This document shows positions 22,691-32,871 of a stretch of DNA of 64,000 nt, in pieces. Numbering within the stretch: the stretch's first letter is position 1; each line of letters begins with the position of its first letter. The notes beneath the pieces are model-generated. The model had not been told where the DNA came from. It searched no databases and saw only the letters and a program-made list of their open reading frames with translations. Made by a program: the position numbers and the translations under genes. Origin of the DNA: Dactylonectria macrodidyma (lineage: Eukaryota > Ascomycota > Sordariomycetes > Hypocreales > Nectriaceae); NCBI GenBank assembly GCA_020744425.1, contig JAGMUV010000003.1, positions 3,968,001 through 4,032,000 of the forward strand. The letters run 5' to 3'.

Positions 22691-25600
22691 GCTTTCCCTG
22701 ACTGAAGTCGAGGAAAAGTGGGTGACGTGGAGAAGTCAAGTAGCTTGCACATATTAACGACTAGTTGGGACTATTTTTATTTCTATTAATAAGCATATCT
22801 TCTCCACGGCTAGCTGTGTTTTCATCTTGATGTTCCAGGACACGCATGATTGAGAGCGTTTTGTCAATATTAAGTGGCGTCCGTCTTGTATAAATACGCA
22901 TAGTAGTATTATTTCTCGGGAGACATACGGCGCCTGTCAGAGAATCCAAAGGGCTGGAGTTCGATAGTGACCTTCTCAGAGGGCATTATTGAGCAGGCCT
23001 CATGCGGAGGATTGTTTGTTTGTGTAAAACTGACGAGGAATTGTGTCAGCCTCGTCGTTCTAGTCTTGATTGGATGTTGTATGAAAAAGAGCAGAGAGTG
23101 ACGACTCACTGTGCCAAAACAGGACATCCTTGTCAATAAGATCACCCTGCTGGTCTACTTCAGTCTTGATACAATCATCTGGGTGCGCCTGTGCCGAGAA
23201 TTCTCCTGGAAACTCTCGCCACCACGGTGCTCGGTAGCCCAGACAGGCCAGGTTTCGTAGATGCATCGTCTGTGAAATTGGGCAGATGGATGCACAGGCA
23301 ACATCTGAGACGCCGCAGAAAGCACCTTGTCGGCAATAGGGTTCTTGGATTTACCATTCAAGCCCTTGGCAATCCGCATCTTGAAAACTCTATGACGATT
23401 GACGTCGAGATTACGGGGTAGCGACGTTGGTATGCTAGCCGATCAATCAGGCCATCAACAACTCTGGGTAGAGTAGAAAGAATCGGTCAGCGTTTGGGGC
23501 ATCGCATATCGTAGCTTCAGCTTCGCGGCCTCGACTTCGAGATAAAGAATTAGGTCTTTCTTCTGTGTATGCTGGAATTTCAGCTTTCTGGGTTCCAGCT
23601 TTGGTTTGCTAGAGCTCTCATAGTGTAGCCGCCGATAAGTCGATTTCGACAGGCGACAGTAGCGTTAGAGGACGTGTCGAATTGGTAAGTATTGCTGCCG
23701 TGTCAGGACGTTCCACAGGTTCGTCATTCCGTGTGTGCGCGTCGACTCCGCTCGACGATGACGCATGTATAGGCTAGTAATTGCTCATGATCGTTTGGGA
23801 GTTTCAGACGTATCTTACGTCTCTCATATTCTATAAAAACCGGGCATCCATTTGATGGACTTGACTCAAAAGGCAGGGCGAAGAAGGTGCTGCCTCTCCA
23901 GCTTTCTGGAGAAGAGATCCTAACTCACATCAGCTCGTCGTGCCACAGGCATCCTCGTGTCGATGGTAGAAACCTGTCTTTCGGCAACCTAGCAGAGGTG
24001 TGGTCACTGGGTATCAAAGTTGGCTAACTGGTCACATGTAGGATAACGTAGAACCTCCCCTTTCATTCTTTTTTGTGCACGGATTCTTGATTACTTCTAA
24101 GCTACGGGGCATGGTTTTTTTTTTTTTTTTTTACATGTTCCCGTCGGTGGTAATCAATGCTCTGATGTTGATATAGCAATTCAATTATAGCGTTCGTATT
24201 CAACATTGGTGTCGGGCAATGTGCTTGGTTGGGAGGGATGAATTGGCAAATATCATATCGTACTCTTCCTGGGATTTGTACTCGAGAAATGCGGACGCCA
24301 AAGAAGTGATGGGGTCGTCGGTCTACAGAAATGACATTGAGTCATACTAACATATTGAAATATGTGACAAAATAGCAAGATTGAGGGTAGAAAGGTTGTA
24401 GAGAGGCCCGCTGATAGAGCAATGGCAGAATGAGCTATTGGTAATGTACCTGTCTGTCATCATTTGGCATGCCTCCAAGGAGTCGTGACCCTGTAGGCAC
24501 GGACTTTGGTTAAAACTCCGTCTCAGCTAACCCTCTTCTTTTCAGCCGGGCCGCTGGGAGTCGTGACAAACGTACTGACTTTGGTAAAACTCCGCCCCAA
24601 AAACGACCAATAGTATGGGCGATGTTTATTGGTAGCAAGCTGAGCTATTCCTCGAGGTAATCTGTTGATCGGAGATCCTCGCAGCGACCTAACTGGAGGC
24701 TTATGACAGTCAAAGGGAAGGAGGCATGAACCAGGCGCGCAAAGGTGAGTCATGACCCGAATCTCAATTGTTCGGGCCTCTGGAACTGTTTAGAAACGCT
24801 ACATCGCTATTATCTACCCAGGTAGCTTGGGAGCTGGACCATGCTGCAATGGCAAAGGAAGTTATCCAGAATCAAGCGTCGATTCTGGACTTACAAACAT
24901 AGCGATCGTAGCCGGTGTGCATAAGCTGCTGGGTATTGCACAGCAATTCAAGCCATCGCAGACAATGGAACAACACACGACACACCACCACACGAGCACC
25001 TGCGTGCGTCTCGGTAAAAAGCGGGACTAGTAATTTGATTACAAACTACGGAGGTCCATTTCAAAAGTCATGTCCTGCCCTCAAGCCACACCTTTTGAAC
25101 AGCCAATCAGAGTGGGTGTGATACATAAGGTACCTTACGTCACTTACCTCCACTAAAAGCTTGAGATCTATAGCACATAAAACGCTGCTAGCAAATAGCG
25201 GCTGGCGCTGTTAGCCTCTGAAGACCTCGGGGTATACAGGGAGCTACAGTGGAGCTAAGGAACAAGTGCCCTAAAGAGCTTGTACTGCTAAGTAGCTAGC
25301 AGGGGTACGAGGATGTGGCGTCATTAGTGTGGGTCATACTTTTGAATGAGCCCTGTAGAGCGGGCTTGCGTCTTCTTGCTGGGAGTCGGTAGATCGTGCT
25401 CATCCTGCAGGTCGAAGACGCTAGGAGCGACTTGCAACTACTACTAATTTTGTAGGCGAAGCATGTATTCTATATTTGTCGCCCACCAAAAAAAGGTATG
25501 AGACATGTGATTGGCTTGCTGGTTCGCATTGAAGCACACATTTGTGCCTGGTTCGTGAACAGTCCCCCCCTCCTCTGCGCTCCCATCAAATGATTTGGTG

Positions 25601-25746
25601 TTCAGAGGTCCATATAAATACACATGCCCTTATACGAATATGGGGATGAAGCATTAAGATCCACGACCAGGGATAATCTATCATTTACTTAGAACACAAA
25701 GACAGAAAGCTTTTATCCACCATCTCATCTTGCCTGACCTTGCGAC
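22691..25746. other. Gene-poor accessory stretch
   Basis: Three kb without a convincing gene. It contains a minus-strand coding-like fragment (about 23110-23270; see separate entry), a poly-T run at about 24115-24132, and an imperfect direct repeat of about 40 nt (ggagtcgtgac ... aaaactccg) at 24479-24520 and 24557-24594. A segment at 23424-23500 has a diverged second copy at 27684-27760. The stretch looks like eroded duplicated or transposon-derived DNA. Confidence 0.45.
23109..23268 (-). other. Possible exon or gene remnant
   Basis: On the minus strand the frame reading NLACLGYRAPWWREFPGEF and QQGDLIDKDVLFWH looks like true coding sequence. It is bounded by splice-like signals: CACAG upstream and GTGAGT downstream. 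The next coding-like text (TNNPPHEACSIMPSEKV, 22915-23010) lies in a frame that the visible splice sites do not reach. I do not recognise a family. It is most likely an eroded gene, or possibly a small multi-exon gene. Confidence 0.25.
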
Positions 25747-27290
25747 ATGGAGCTTCCCCAAGTTCCTGCCACCAATGGGGCTGGATGCATTGATGCAGCG
25801 CTCCCTCCCTCTGCCGCCGGCTCCAATGCTGCCTGCTGCCTCGAGGCCGACCCAACCAAATGGGACACCCGCCTGAAGCTGCAGATTGTCCCGCTAGCCC
25901 ATGACAATATCGCCCGAGAGACTAGCCCTGGGGTCGTCGGCAGCTTGCTGGTAGACAGCATCTCCGCTGACGGCCCTCGCTCCTCGGCGGGTCTAGGTGA
26001 GGGAATCCGTGGTTCCTCCCACGGACTAGCCGAAGCTCCGATGCGGGTCGACTGCCCCGGGTGTCTCCCGGCCGAAAAAGAACACCTGCCGGCAGACTTG
26101 CAGAAAGGGTGTCTCTCATTTGGATTAAACATGCTTGATCGAGAATTGGACAAAAAACTTAGCGCATATCCGCCTCTTGAGCCGCGGCTACACAACTGGC
26201 CTGACATCAATGTCGACTTCTTTGATCAAGGCCGGGACCAAGGAGTCTGCGAACCCACCATATCCCTCCTACCCCAGTGGAGCTTTGGCTCGGGTGAGTA
26301 CCTGTTTAAAAACATGGCAACAGGTCGTGACCCAATTGACGTGCGCATACAGGCCAATTTGAGTCGACTGGATCCTCTGGTGCCTCTAAGCGGGCAGCCG
26401 ACCGGACCCCGACCCTACAACACAAGCCACGATCGAAGCGTCACTGCACCGATTTCAGCCATAACGATGCTGAAAATTTCAGGAGTTCTTCGTCTGATGG
26501 AGGAGACATCTTAGTTGCTCGACCGCGTGAGGAACTGACCTTTGCGTGCCCGCTTTACAGGGGCGATCAGGTCGAACACATGGACTGCTTGACTAAGAGG
26601 CTAATGCGGATCGGCGATGTCAAGCAGCATATCAGACGGAAGCATGTGCAATCACCCCACCACCAAAACTTTCTATCAACATCGAACCTTGAGAACCACA
26701 TCCGAACACAGTGCGCCGAGCCTGCCTCGAAGCTCAAGATGGACAGCCGCCCGGGAATTTCGCCTGGTGTCATCAACCATCTCCAGGACCGCACCCGCCG
26801 CATGTCGCCTCATAAACAATGGTACGCCATATGGGACGTCGTCTGTCAAGGCAAGCCCCGACCACTCACCCCGTATCTGAAATCTGTGCCCGTGGAGGCC
26901 GTGGAGATGGTTCATGTCTTCTGGAAGCAGGAGGGCCATCAGATCGTGCAGGCGTTCCTGGACGGTCATCCGACGCGGTTAAATGGGATCAAGGACGAGT
27001 ACGGAATCGTGCCATTTCTGATGGACTTGCTCTGCGATGTCCAGAGCCACTTAGAGCAGAGGCCTCGCGAGGTGCACCGTTCCTGCAATCGCCAAACCCA
27101 CATGCCCGCCCGCGACGAGCCGCCACCACACACAACCTCGTTTCCACAGCTAGATCAGAGCATCGATGGACTGCTGGAACCGTACAACTTGACGCTTGAC
27201 ACTCTTAGGCCGCCGTTCGAGTCATGGCCGCCACCACCGAGCACCAGCATGGACGCGGATACGGATTTCGACTACCCCTGGCGGCTGTAG
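25747..27290 (+). CDS. C2H2-like zinc-finger protein, copy A
   Basis: Two exons (25747-26293, 26353-27290) with a 59-nt intron (GTGAGT...CATACAG), 494 aa. The join gives GSGGQFESTGSSGASKR and leads into the same frame as the finger region, so the apparent stop at 26512 is avoided. It is paralogous to 30973-32658: shared N-terminal MEL(P/L).VPA and LPAEKE(H/P)LPA, then SKR, FACPLYRGD...HMDC, RIGDVKQHIRRKH, FLSTSNLENHIRTQC and WYAIWDVVCQGKPRPLTPYL. The first finger keeps Cys-Cys-His-His, but the CPxC of the second is replaced (SPHHQN), so it probably no longer binds Zn there. The function of this fungal family is unknown to me; nuclear or regulatory is a guess. Confidence 0.72.
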
Positions 27291-27574
27291 GCAGTGTCTC
27301 TCAGTGACAACAGCACACGTCAGGGTGCTATCTAGCGCGCTGACGGCGAAACCTGTTTTGAAGGTGCAGTGGATGCGTCTTTACCAAAGTGTACCAAGTG
27401 TATCACGACATCCGACCGACCTAACATTTACTTGAAAGTAATTTTCTAACTCATTGATGACTGAATTTTCACACGACACATGAATGACCACGGAGGATAG
27501 AGGGCCATGGAGTTATTTGGTTAATTAGATATCGCTCAAATACTAAAGTCGTTTTTCTCTCATCTCCATCCCAT

Positions 27575-27622
27575 TCATTGCGACTTCTTCTCCCCAGATT
27601 CCTTGGCACGCCGCTTCCTTAA
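27575..27622 (-). pseudogene. Truncated copy of the 3' end of gpi17
   Basis: The minus strand encodes KRRAKESGEKKSQ followed by TGA. This matches the last codons of the intact gpi17 gene at 32872 (KQRAKEAGEKKSQ, TGA). Homology also covers the preceding non-coding spacer and stops at about 27622, where AT-rich sequence begins. The fragment lies tail-to-tail with the copy A zinc-finger gene, as the real gpi17 does with copy B. It therefore marks the edge of a duplicated block. Confidence 0.75.
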
Positions 27623-29018
27623 TTATTTAAATAACCAGTTTGGAGATTTCGTGCTATAGAGGTGACGCTGTTGGCGACTTTGGTATGCTAGCGAATGGAT
27701 CAGGCCATCCACGACTCTAGAGAGTTGGAACAATCGGTTGACGCTTGTGGCACCATATGCCGTGTGGAGTAGCCCGCCGTTTTGCTACTGAAGATGGGCA
27801 GGTGCGGTAATCAATAGCTGGGTATATTCATGTGTCTACTATGGAAGCTATATAAATAAGAAGAGGGTAGTGGTTATCGCCCGGATGGTTGAGTCCTTGC
27901 CCTCCCCTCCCCGGTTCTGCCATCCTCCTCGACGATGTAGAACCATAGGAGACGGTGTATCCAACAGGAAGCTTCAGCTTCTCGATTTCGGCTTCGACCA
28001 GCAGTCTTTTCATCAACACTTCAACCGCCATCTTCAGCTTGGCCTTGCTGATAGCCGTTCGTTGTAAGTGGATTGTGCTAGTTTGGCCGTGACCGGTGCA
28101 GGCGAGCTCAGCACTCGCATGGGCATTACATATCTGGTAGTACATGTCACGTTGGGAAAGGTATTGGCCAATATGGTGGCGTAAATAGGTGTGCCTTCGT
28201 GATGTGTGTTGATGATCCTGATCCCGACCGCTTGGTGTTGTGCCCACGCGTGCAAAGGCAAGCGGACCTGCCCCATCTCGTGGGCACGTGACCATCTGAG
28301 CGGTCACCATCACGTATCAGTACACTGAGACTAATGATAACTATGCAGAGTTTACCGGAGCCCAGCTTTAGGCTGAGGTGTGTTAGCACTTAGACGTAGC
28401 AAGCCAAGAATGAAAGTGCCAGAATGCGGCTCGGTTCCGAGTCGCCGTTTCGTTGTAAAACCAGCACGAGGTAATGCGCCTAGTCGGCACTGTTGAAAGG
28501 GCAAAGATCAATTTGCACTCTTTTTGAAACCTGGACTCTTTGACGTGTCTGTGTAAAATCGGTGATGGAGTCAGAGTCTGGCTATGTGATATTGGACAAT
28601 ACGGAGAGTAAGGCTTGTCGAGAACAAATACAATCGGAGTGTTGCTGGCACCTCAATCCTTGGCCGCAAGAATAGTGGGGCTTCTTGCATTGAAAAGTTC
28701 CGGGGGTTGAAGAGTTGCTGTTTATTATCGTCAGTTCTGCGGAGCGTGCTCTGGAATCCCGTTGAGTGCGCCAAAGCTCTATTACGTACCTTGGCGAACG
28801 CAAGCCTGGCGAATGCGGGTTGGCAGAAAGCTGTAGCGATAGCAGCTGTACGATGTAGTAGTCTGGAGTAAGGATATATCTGTCGCCACCTCTTCCGGGT
28901 GGGTGCCGGTGTACCTCTTGCATGAGACGCTTTAACTGATTCAACATACCAGGAGTGAGCACACTCAAAAGCAAGCGACTCCAGGAACGACCCCTAGTAC
29001 TATCACATGCCTAAAGCG

Positions 29019-29214
29019 TTGACGTGCAGTCACTAGTGTAGCCTGCATTTACATTGGCATTGATGTCTGGACAGTTTTGTCCAGACAGGCGGTCTCACCA
29101 GGGTACCATGCATTACATGTGCAACGCTCACATCGGCCGGGGTGGAAGTAAACGGTTGACGTGCAGTCATTGGTCAACAGTGTAACATGTATTTGCATGG
29201 GCATTGGTGTCAGG
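29019..29214. repeat. Imperfect direct repeats
   Basis: Two related segments begin gttgacgtgcagtca and end in gcattg(a/g)tgtc(t/a)gg, one at about 29019-29075 and the other at about 29155-29214. Shorter ggctggggtgg motifs recur to 29340. Origin unknown. Confidence 0.55.
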
Positions 29215-30416
29215 GCATCACTGTCTACAATAGACATTGACGTCAAGACAGTGATGCCGGTGCAGTGGGTTATGCTGACATCGGCTGAGGCTGGGGTGGC
29301 ATGGGTGGCAGAGATGCCATACTAACATGGCTGGGGTGGAAATGCCTCGTCACTCCACGCGATGACCAGTCGCAAACTTTATACGTATGCCGAGCGGTGA
29401 GACTGGGTGACGTTGGTTTGTGAAGGTACCCAGGATAGTCGTTGCTGGGCATTCATGTCTAAACAATGATGCCTAGAGAGTGGGGTTACGTTAAGACTAG
29501 GTGCAGGACAGCTGGAGTCCCTCAGAAGTTACCTAGCTGGTTGTCCGTCTCAGAAATATAGGCAGATTTGAAAGCCCCGAGCTTCAAGAAACTCCTGCTT
29601 TCAAGCACGTGACGTAACTGTGACTTGTGCCTTTGTCAAGATTAAGCATGCGCCTGGGGAATTACACAGTTTTATTCTGGTATGAGGCAGTCTATCTCTT
29701 GGTACGCATTCGGAGACTCTATTATCGCGTGTGCTGCGGTGGTAAGGAATATTCTAAACATTTATTTGGGATTTTACCACTCCAAAGCGAAGGGGTGAGT
29801 AAAGGAGACAGTCTCGTCTCCGCGTGAGCAAACTGTATACATGATCGTACCTTGCATTGGGTGGACTCGCGGCCAGAACACCGATGTGTACGCCTCTTCG
29901 ATGGTGAACGGACAACAGTGAGGTCGGAATCATCCTCGGGGAGGAACCAATTTCATCCCCGTGCTCGGTAGGGTTTAACTAAGTGGACAAGAAAGGGGTG
30001 ATGTGGTGGATGGCTGCGTGTGGCGTTAAGCCGAACCCAGGGGGTAGTTGAATGGCGGCTGATTTGAGACTGGAGACAAGGTAGGGACCAGGACCGGGGA
30101 GTGGGAACTCGGAAGAACGGGAAGCTGAAAAGTCTTGAACAACCGGGGAAACTAGGTAGGTCTGGGGGGATCCTGGGCGCCGCCAGGAGAAAGAGGTGCT
30201 CGGGACTTCTTTCTCTCTAGGCTCTAGTTTCTGTGTTTGCCAATTTGCTTAGATTTCTTAGAGCTAGGTTTTCTGTGGAGATCCTGGGTGGTAATTACAA
30301 GGATAATCCTGGACGTCGCTAGGACAAATAGAGGTATGTCGGCCACAACTCGCGACCACGACTGTCCCAAATTGCCAATCATAGCGCGATCCAAACACAC
30401 CCAAGCGGGGTTAAGA

Positions 30417-30526
30417 ATTATTTTTCACGCCACACCTCACTGCAACAATTGGGTGCAAAGCATGCCAAATATTTTTCACGCCACACTGCAACAATTGGAT
30501 GCAAAGCATGCCAATTATTTTTCACC
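30417..30526. repeat. Short tandem repeat, about 2.2 units
   Basis: Two units of about 46-52 nt (atttttcacgccacac...gcaaagcatgccaa) followed by a partial third (ttatttttcacc). The units differ by a 6-nt insertion (ctcact context) and a few substitutions. Confidence 0.75.
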
Positions 30527-30972
30527 CCGCTTGACACACCGGTCCGGTCGTTGGGCGCCAGCCCAGCCATGAGGTGATGAATCGCTGAGGCTCTTTGGCC
30601 CCAAACGCTCCACAGCCACGGCTCGTTAGCCTTATCGCTACCCGCTTTCTGGTGCTGGCATTGTAGACCTGAGGTATCGTGCGGCATGACTTAGGCGGTC
30701 CCTGACTTAAAGGAACTTGTGAACTTTGCACACACCACATAATCAAAAACCCCATCTGCTCCTCTCCTGGTTCTAGTACTACAAAAGGCACAGGGCGACG
30801 CGGGTAAGAAACATCAGAAACGGTCGGGGGTGGTATAAATACTTACAGATCCCCAACTTCCTTACTTGGTCTCTGCATCAATATTCGTAGCTGGTGCTTT
30901 ATCATTTCCCAGCAACACCGCGGTAGAGCGTTTCTAAACTTCCGCTTTCTCTTCTCTTATCTTAATTGCAAA

Positions 30973-32658
30973 ATGGAGCTTCTCCATGTCCCCGCCAGTG
31001 ACGCGGCTGCCTGTCACGTTGCAGAGATCTGTCCACACGTTCCCGTCCCGAATACTGGGCATTGCTTCGACATGCGTCCGACACACATTCCACCTCAAAC
31101 TCACCCACCAGTCCAGGACAGAACCATCCGAGCATGTGAGGGCGCCATCCAACGCGTCATCAATCGCTTGCTTGTCGATGGTCTCCGCATTGAACCTCCT
31201 TCTCCCGCCGTTCTGGGCGAAGCGATTGACGGCTGCTCCCGTGGACTAGGCGGAGCGCCGACGTGGGGCAGTCGAACTGGGCATCTCCCGGCCGAGAAAG
31301 AACCATTGCCGGCCGGGATCCGGGAACGTATTCTCTCATCCGAGTTCGACTTTTTCGGTCAGAGAGTGAATCAAGGAGCTGCCTCCGAGAACCTTGCAGA
31401 TCATCTGCCCCTGTTGTCCGATATCCCTGGTATCCTGGACGGCCTTGACAGCACCGCATTGTCCCGGACTTGGCTTGCCGTCCGAACGGCCTGGCTGTCA
31501 GAGAGATCCGCTCATGGAGACATGAAAGCGGCTGGTCCTCTGTCAATCAAGCGGGTGAACCAAGATGGGAGTAAAAAAGAGTTAGCTGAGTACTCCCACG
31601 CCTCTAAGCGGACAGCCAGCCAGACTTCCGACTTGCCCCCAAAGGCCGGTCTTAAAAGGCGCCGTGTAGTAGTTAGCGGCCGTCATGGTGCCGGCGACGA
31701 TGAGGACGACAACAAGGACCATGGCTCGCATGGAGACGATCCCCATCCCAGCAGTCCTCACGGGGACGAGGCCAGTGGCGAATCGCGGCCTTTTGCGTGC
31801 CCATTTTATAAGCTCAACCGGGCCAATTACATGGACTGCATAAACCTGAGACTGTCGCGGATCTGCGATGTCAAGCAGCATCTCGGCCGACGGCACTCAC
31901 AGCAACCCTTCTGCCCCACTTGCTACGCAACCTTTTTGTCAACTAGCATTCGTGACGACCACATCCGATCGAGGTGCTGCGAGGCCTCAGCGACTACTCG
32001 GGTCAACCCCCAGGGAATTTCACCTGAGGCGATGGACCTTGTCAAGAAGCGCTCCAGACTCAATTTGTCGCCTGCCGATCGATGGTACGTAATTTGGGAC
32101 ATCGTCTTCAAAGATGAACCCAGGCCGTCCACGCCGTACCTGGGGTCCGTGCTAGTGGAGGCCATTGGGATAATCCGCAGCTCCTGGACACAGGAAGCTC
32201 CTCGGATCACTGCGGCTTTCCCTCACAATCATTCGGCGCAGTCCAGGGACAAGTGTGATTTCGAGCCGCTTTTCATGTATGTTCTGAGCGATCTCCAGAG
32301 CCGCTTTGAGCAGAGCGATAGCGGGCTGGACTTTGCTGGGGCGCCAGCGAACAAATCCAACCATCGTCAAATCCAAGGCACCGCCCGCAACGGACCTCTC
32401 GCTTCAGCAGCATCTCCGGCTGCTCCGCTTTCATGCCGAAGCCAAAACAGTGGTAATGCATGGCACAGGATCGATGATTCGGTCCGGGCACTCTCATCAC
32501 ACAGCGAGTTATTGCAGCCGCCACTAATCAACGTGGTCCCAGCGATGGAGGAGTTTAACTGGGATCAAGGACAGCAGCTGGCCACTACACTTGGCGACGA
32601 AACTGCGATCTTGGGCCCTGCTCTAGATTTCGACGAAGCATGGTCGCAAAGTTTGTAG
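30973..32658 (+). CDS. C2H2-like zinc-finger protein, copy B
   Basis: Single open frame of 561 aa from the ATG at 30973 (caaaATGG). It is paralogous to copy A at 25747. The middle holds a basic segment (GLKRRRVVVSGR, a possible nuclear signal) and an Asp/His-rich linker (DDEDDNKDHGSHGDD). Two finger-like units follow: CPFYKLNRANYMDC with RICDVKQHLGRRH, then CPTCYATF with DDHIRSRC. Downstream is the family block WYVIWDIVFKDEPRPSTPYL. Both fingers keep their ligands, unlike copy A. The C-terminus is acidic (FDEAWSQSL). The region corresponding to the copy A intron has no clear splice sites. It lies tail-to-tail with gpi17, 213 nt apart. Role unknown; DNA or RNA binding is inferred from the fingers. 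Confidence 0.78.
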   Translation: MELLHVPASDAAACHVAEICPHVPVPNTGHCFDMRPTHIPPQTHPPVQDRTIRACEGAIQRVINRLLVDGLRIEPPSPAVLGEAIDGCSRGLGGAPTWGSRTGHLPAEKEPLPAGIRERILSSEFDFFGQRVNQGAASENLADHLPLLSDIPGILDGLDSTALSRTWLAVRTAWLSERSAHGDMKAAGPLSIKRVNQDGSKKELAEYSHASKRTASQTSDLPPKAGLKRRRVVVSGRHGAGDDEDDNKDHGSHGDDPHPSSPHGDEASGESRPFACPFYKLNRANYMDCINLRLSRICDVKQHLGRRHSQQPFCPTCYATFLSTSIRDDHIRSRCCEASATTRVNPQGISPEAMDLVKKRSRLNLSPADRWYVIWDIVFKDEPRPSTPYLGSVLVEAIGIIRSSWTQEAPRITAAFPHNHSAQSRDKCDFEPLFMYVLSDLQSRFEQSDSGLDFAGAPANKSNHRQIQGTARNGPLASAASPAAPLSCRSQNSGNAWHRIDDSVRALSSHSELLQPPLINVVPAMEEFNWDQGQQLATTLGDETAILGPALDFDEAWSQSL

Positions 32659-32871
32659 CGGGTGATGTGCCGGAGTGTGAGCCAAGTGTACTACTAAACT
32701 CGGCCAACCTACCAAAGTTTGAATTTAGGTTGTCTTGATGACTGACGACTAACTCTTACAACGGGCACATAAATGACAACACAGAATAGGTAGCAGGCGA
32801 TGGACTTAATTGGTTATTTGATTAGATGCAATCCACATATTACGCTTAATCCTCTCTTATTTTCATCTCAA

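Larger units (their letters stand above)
27291..30972. other. Gene-poor accessory stretch with repeats
   Basis: It holds the gpi17 fragment, the 27684-27760 repeat copy, and a minus-strand coding-like zone at about 27900-28280. The readable text there (IRIINTHHEGTPIYATILAN; AISKAKLKMAVEVLMKRLL) sits in two frames and is probably a decayed gene. There are direct repeats at about 29019-29075 and 29155-29214 (gttgacgtgcagtca) and a tandem repeat at 30417-30526. No intact gene is supported. Confidence 0.45.

Noticed and set aside
26512..26514. Stop codon and frameshift in zinc-finger copy A
   Set aside because: A 59-nt intron with good splice sites (26294-26352) restores one open frame through the finger region, so copy A is not called a pseudogene.
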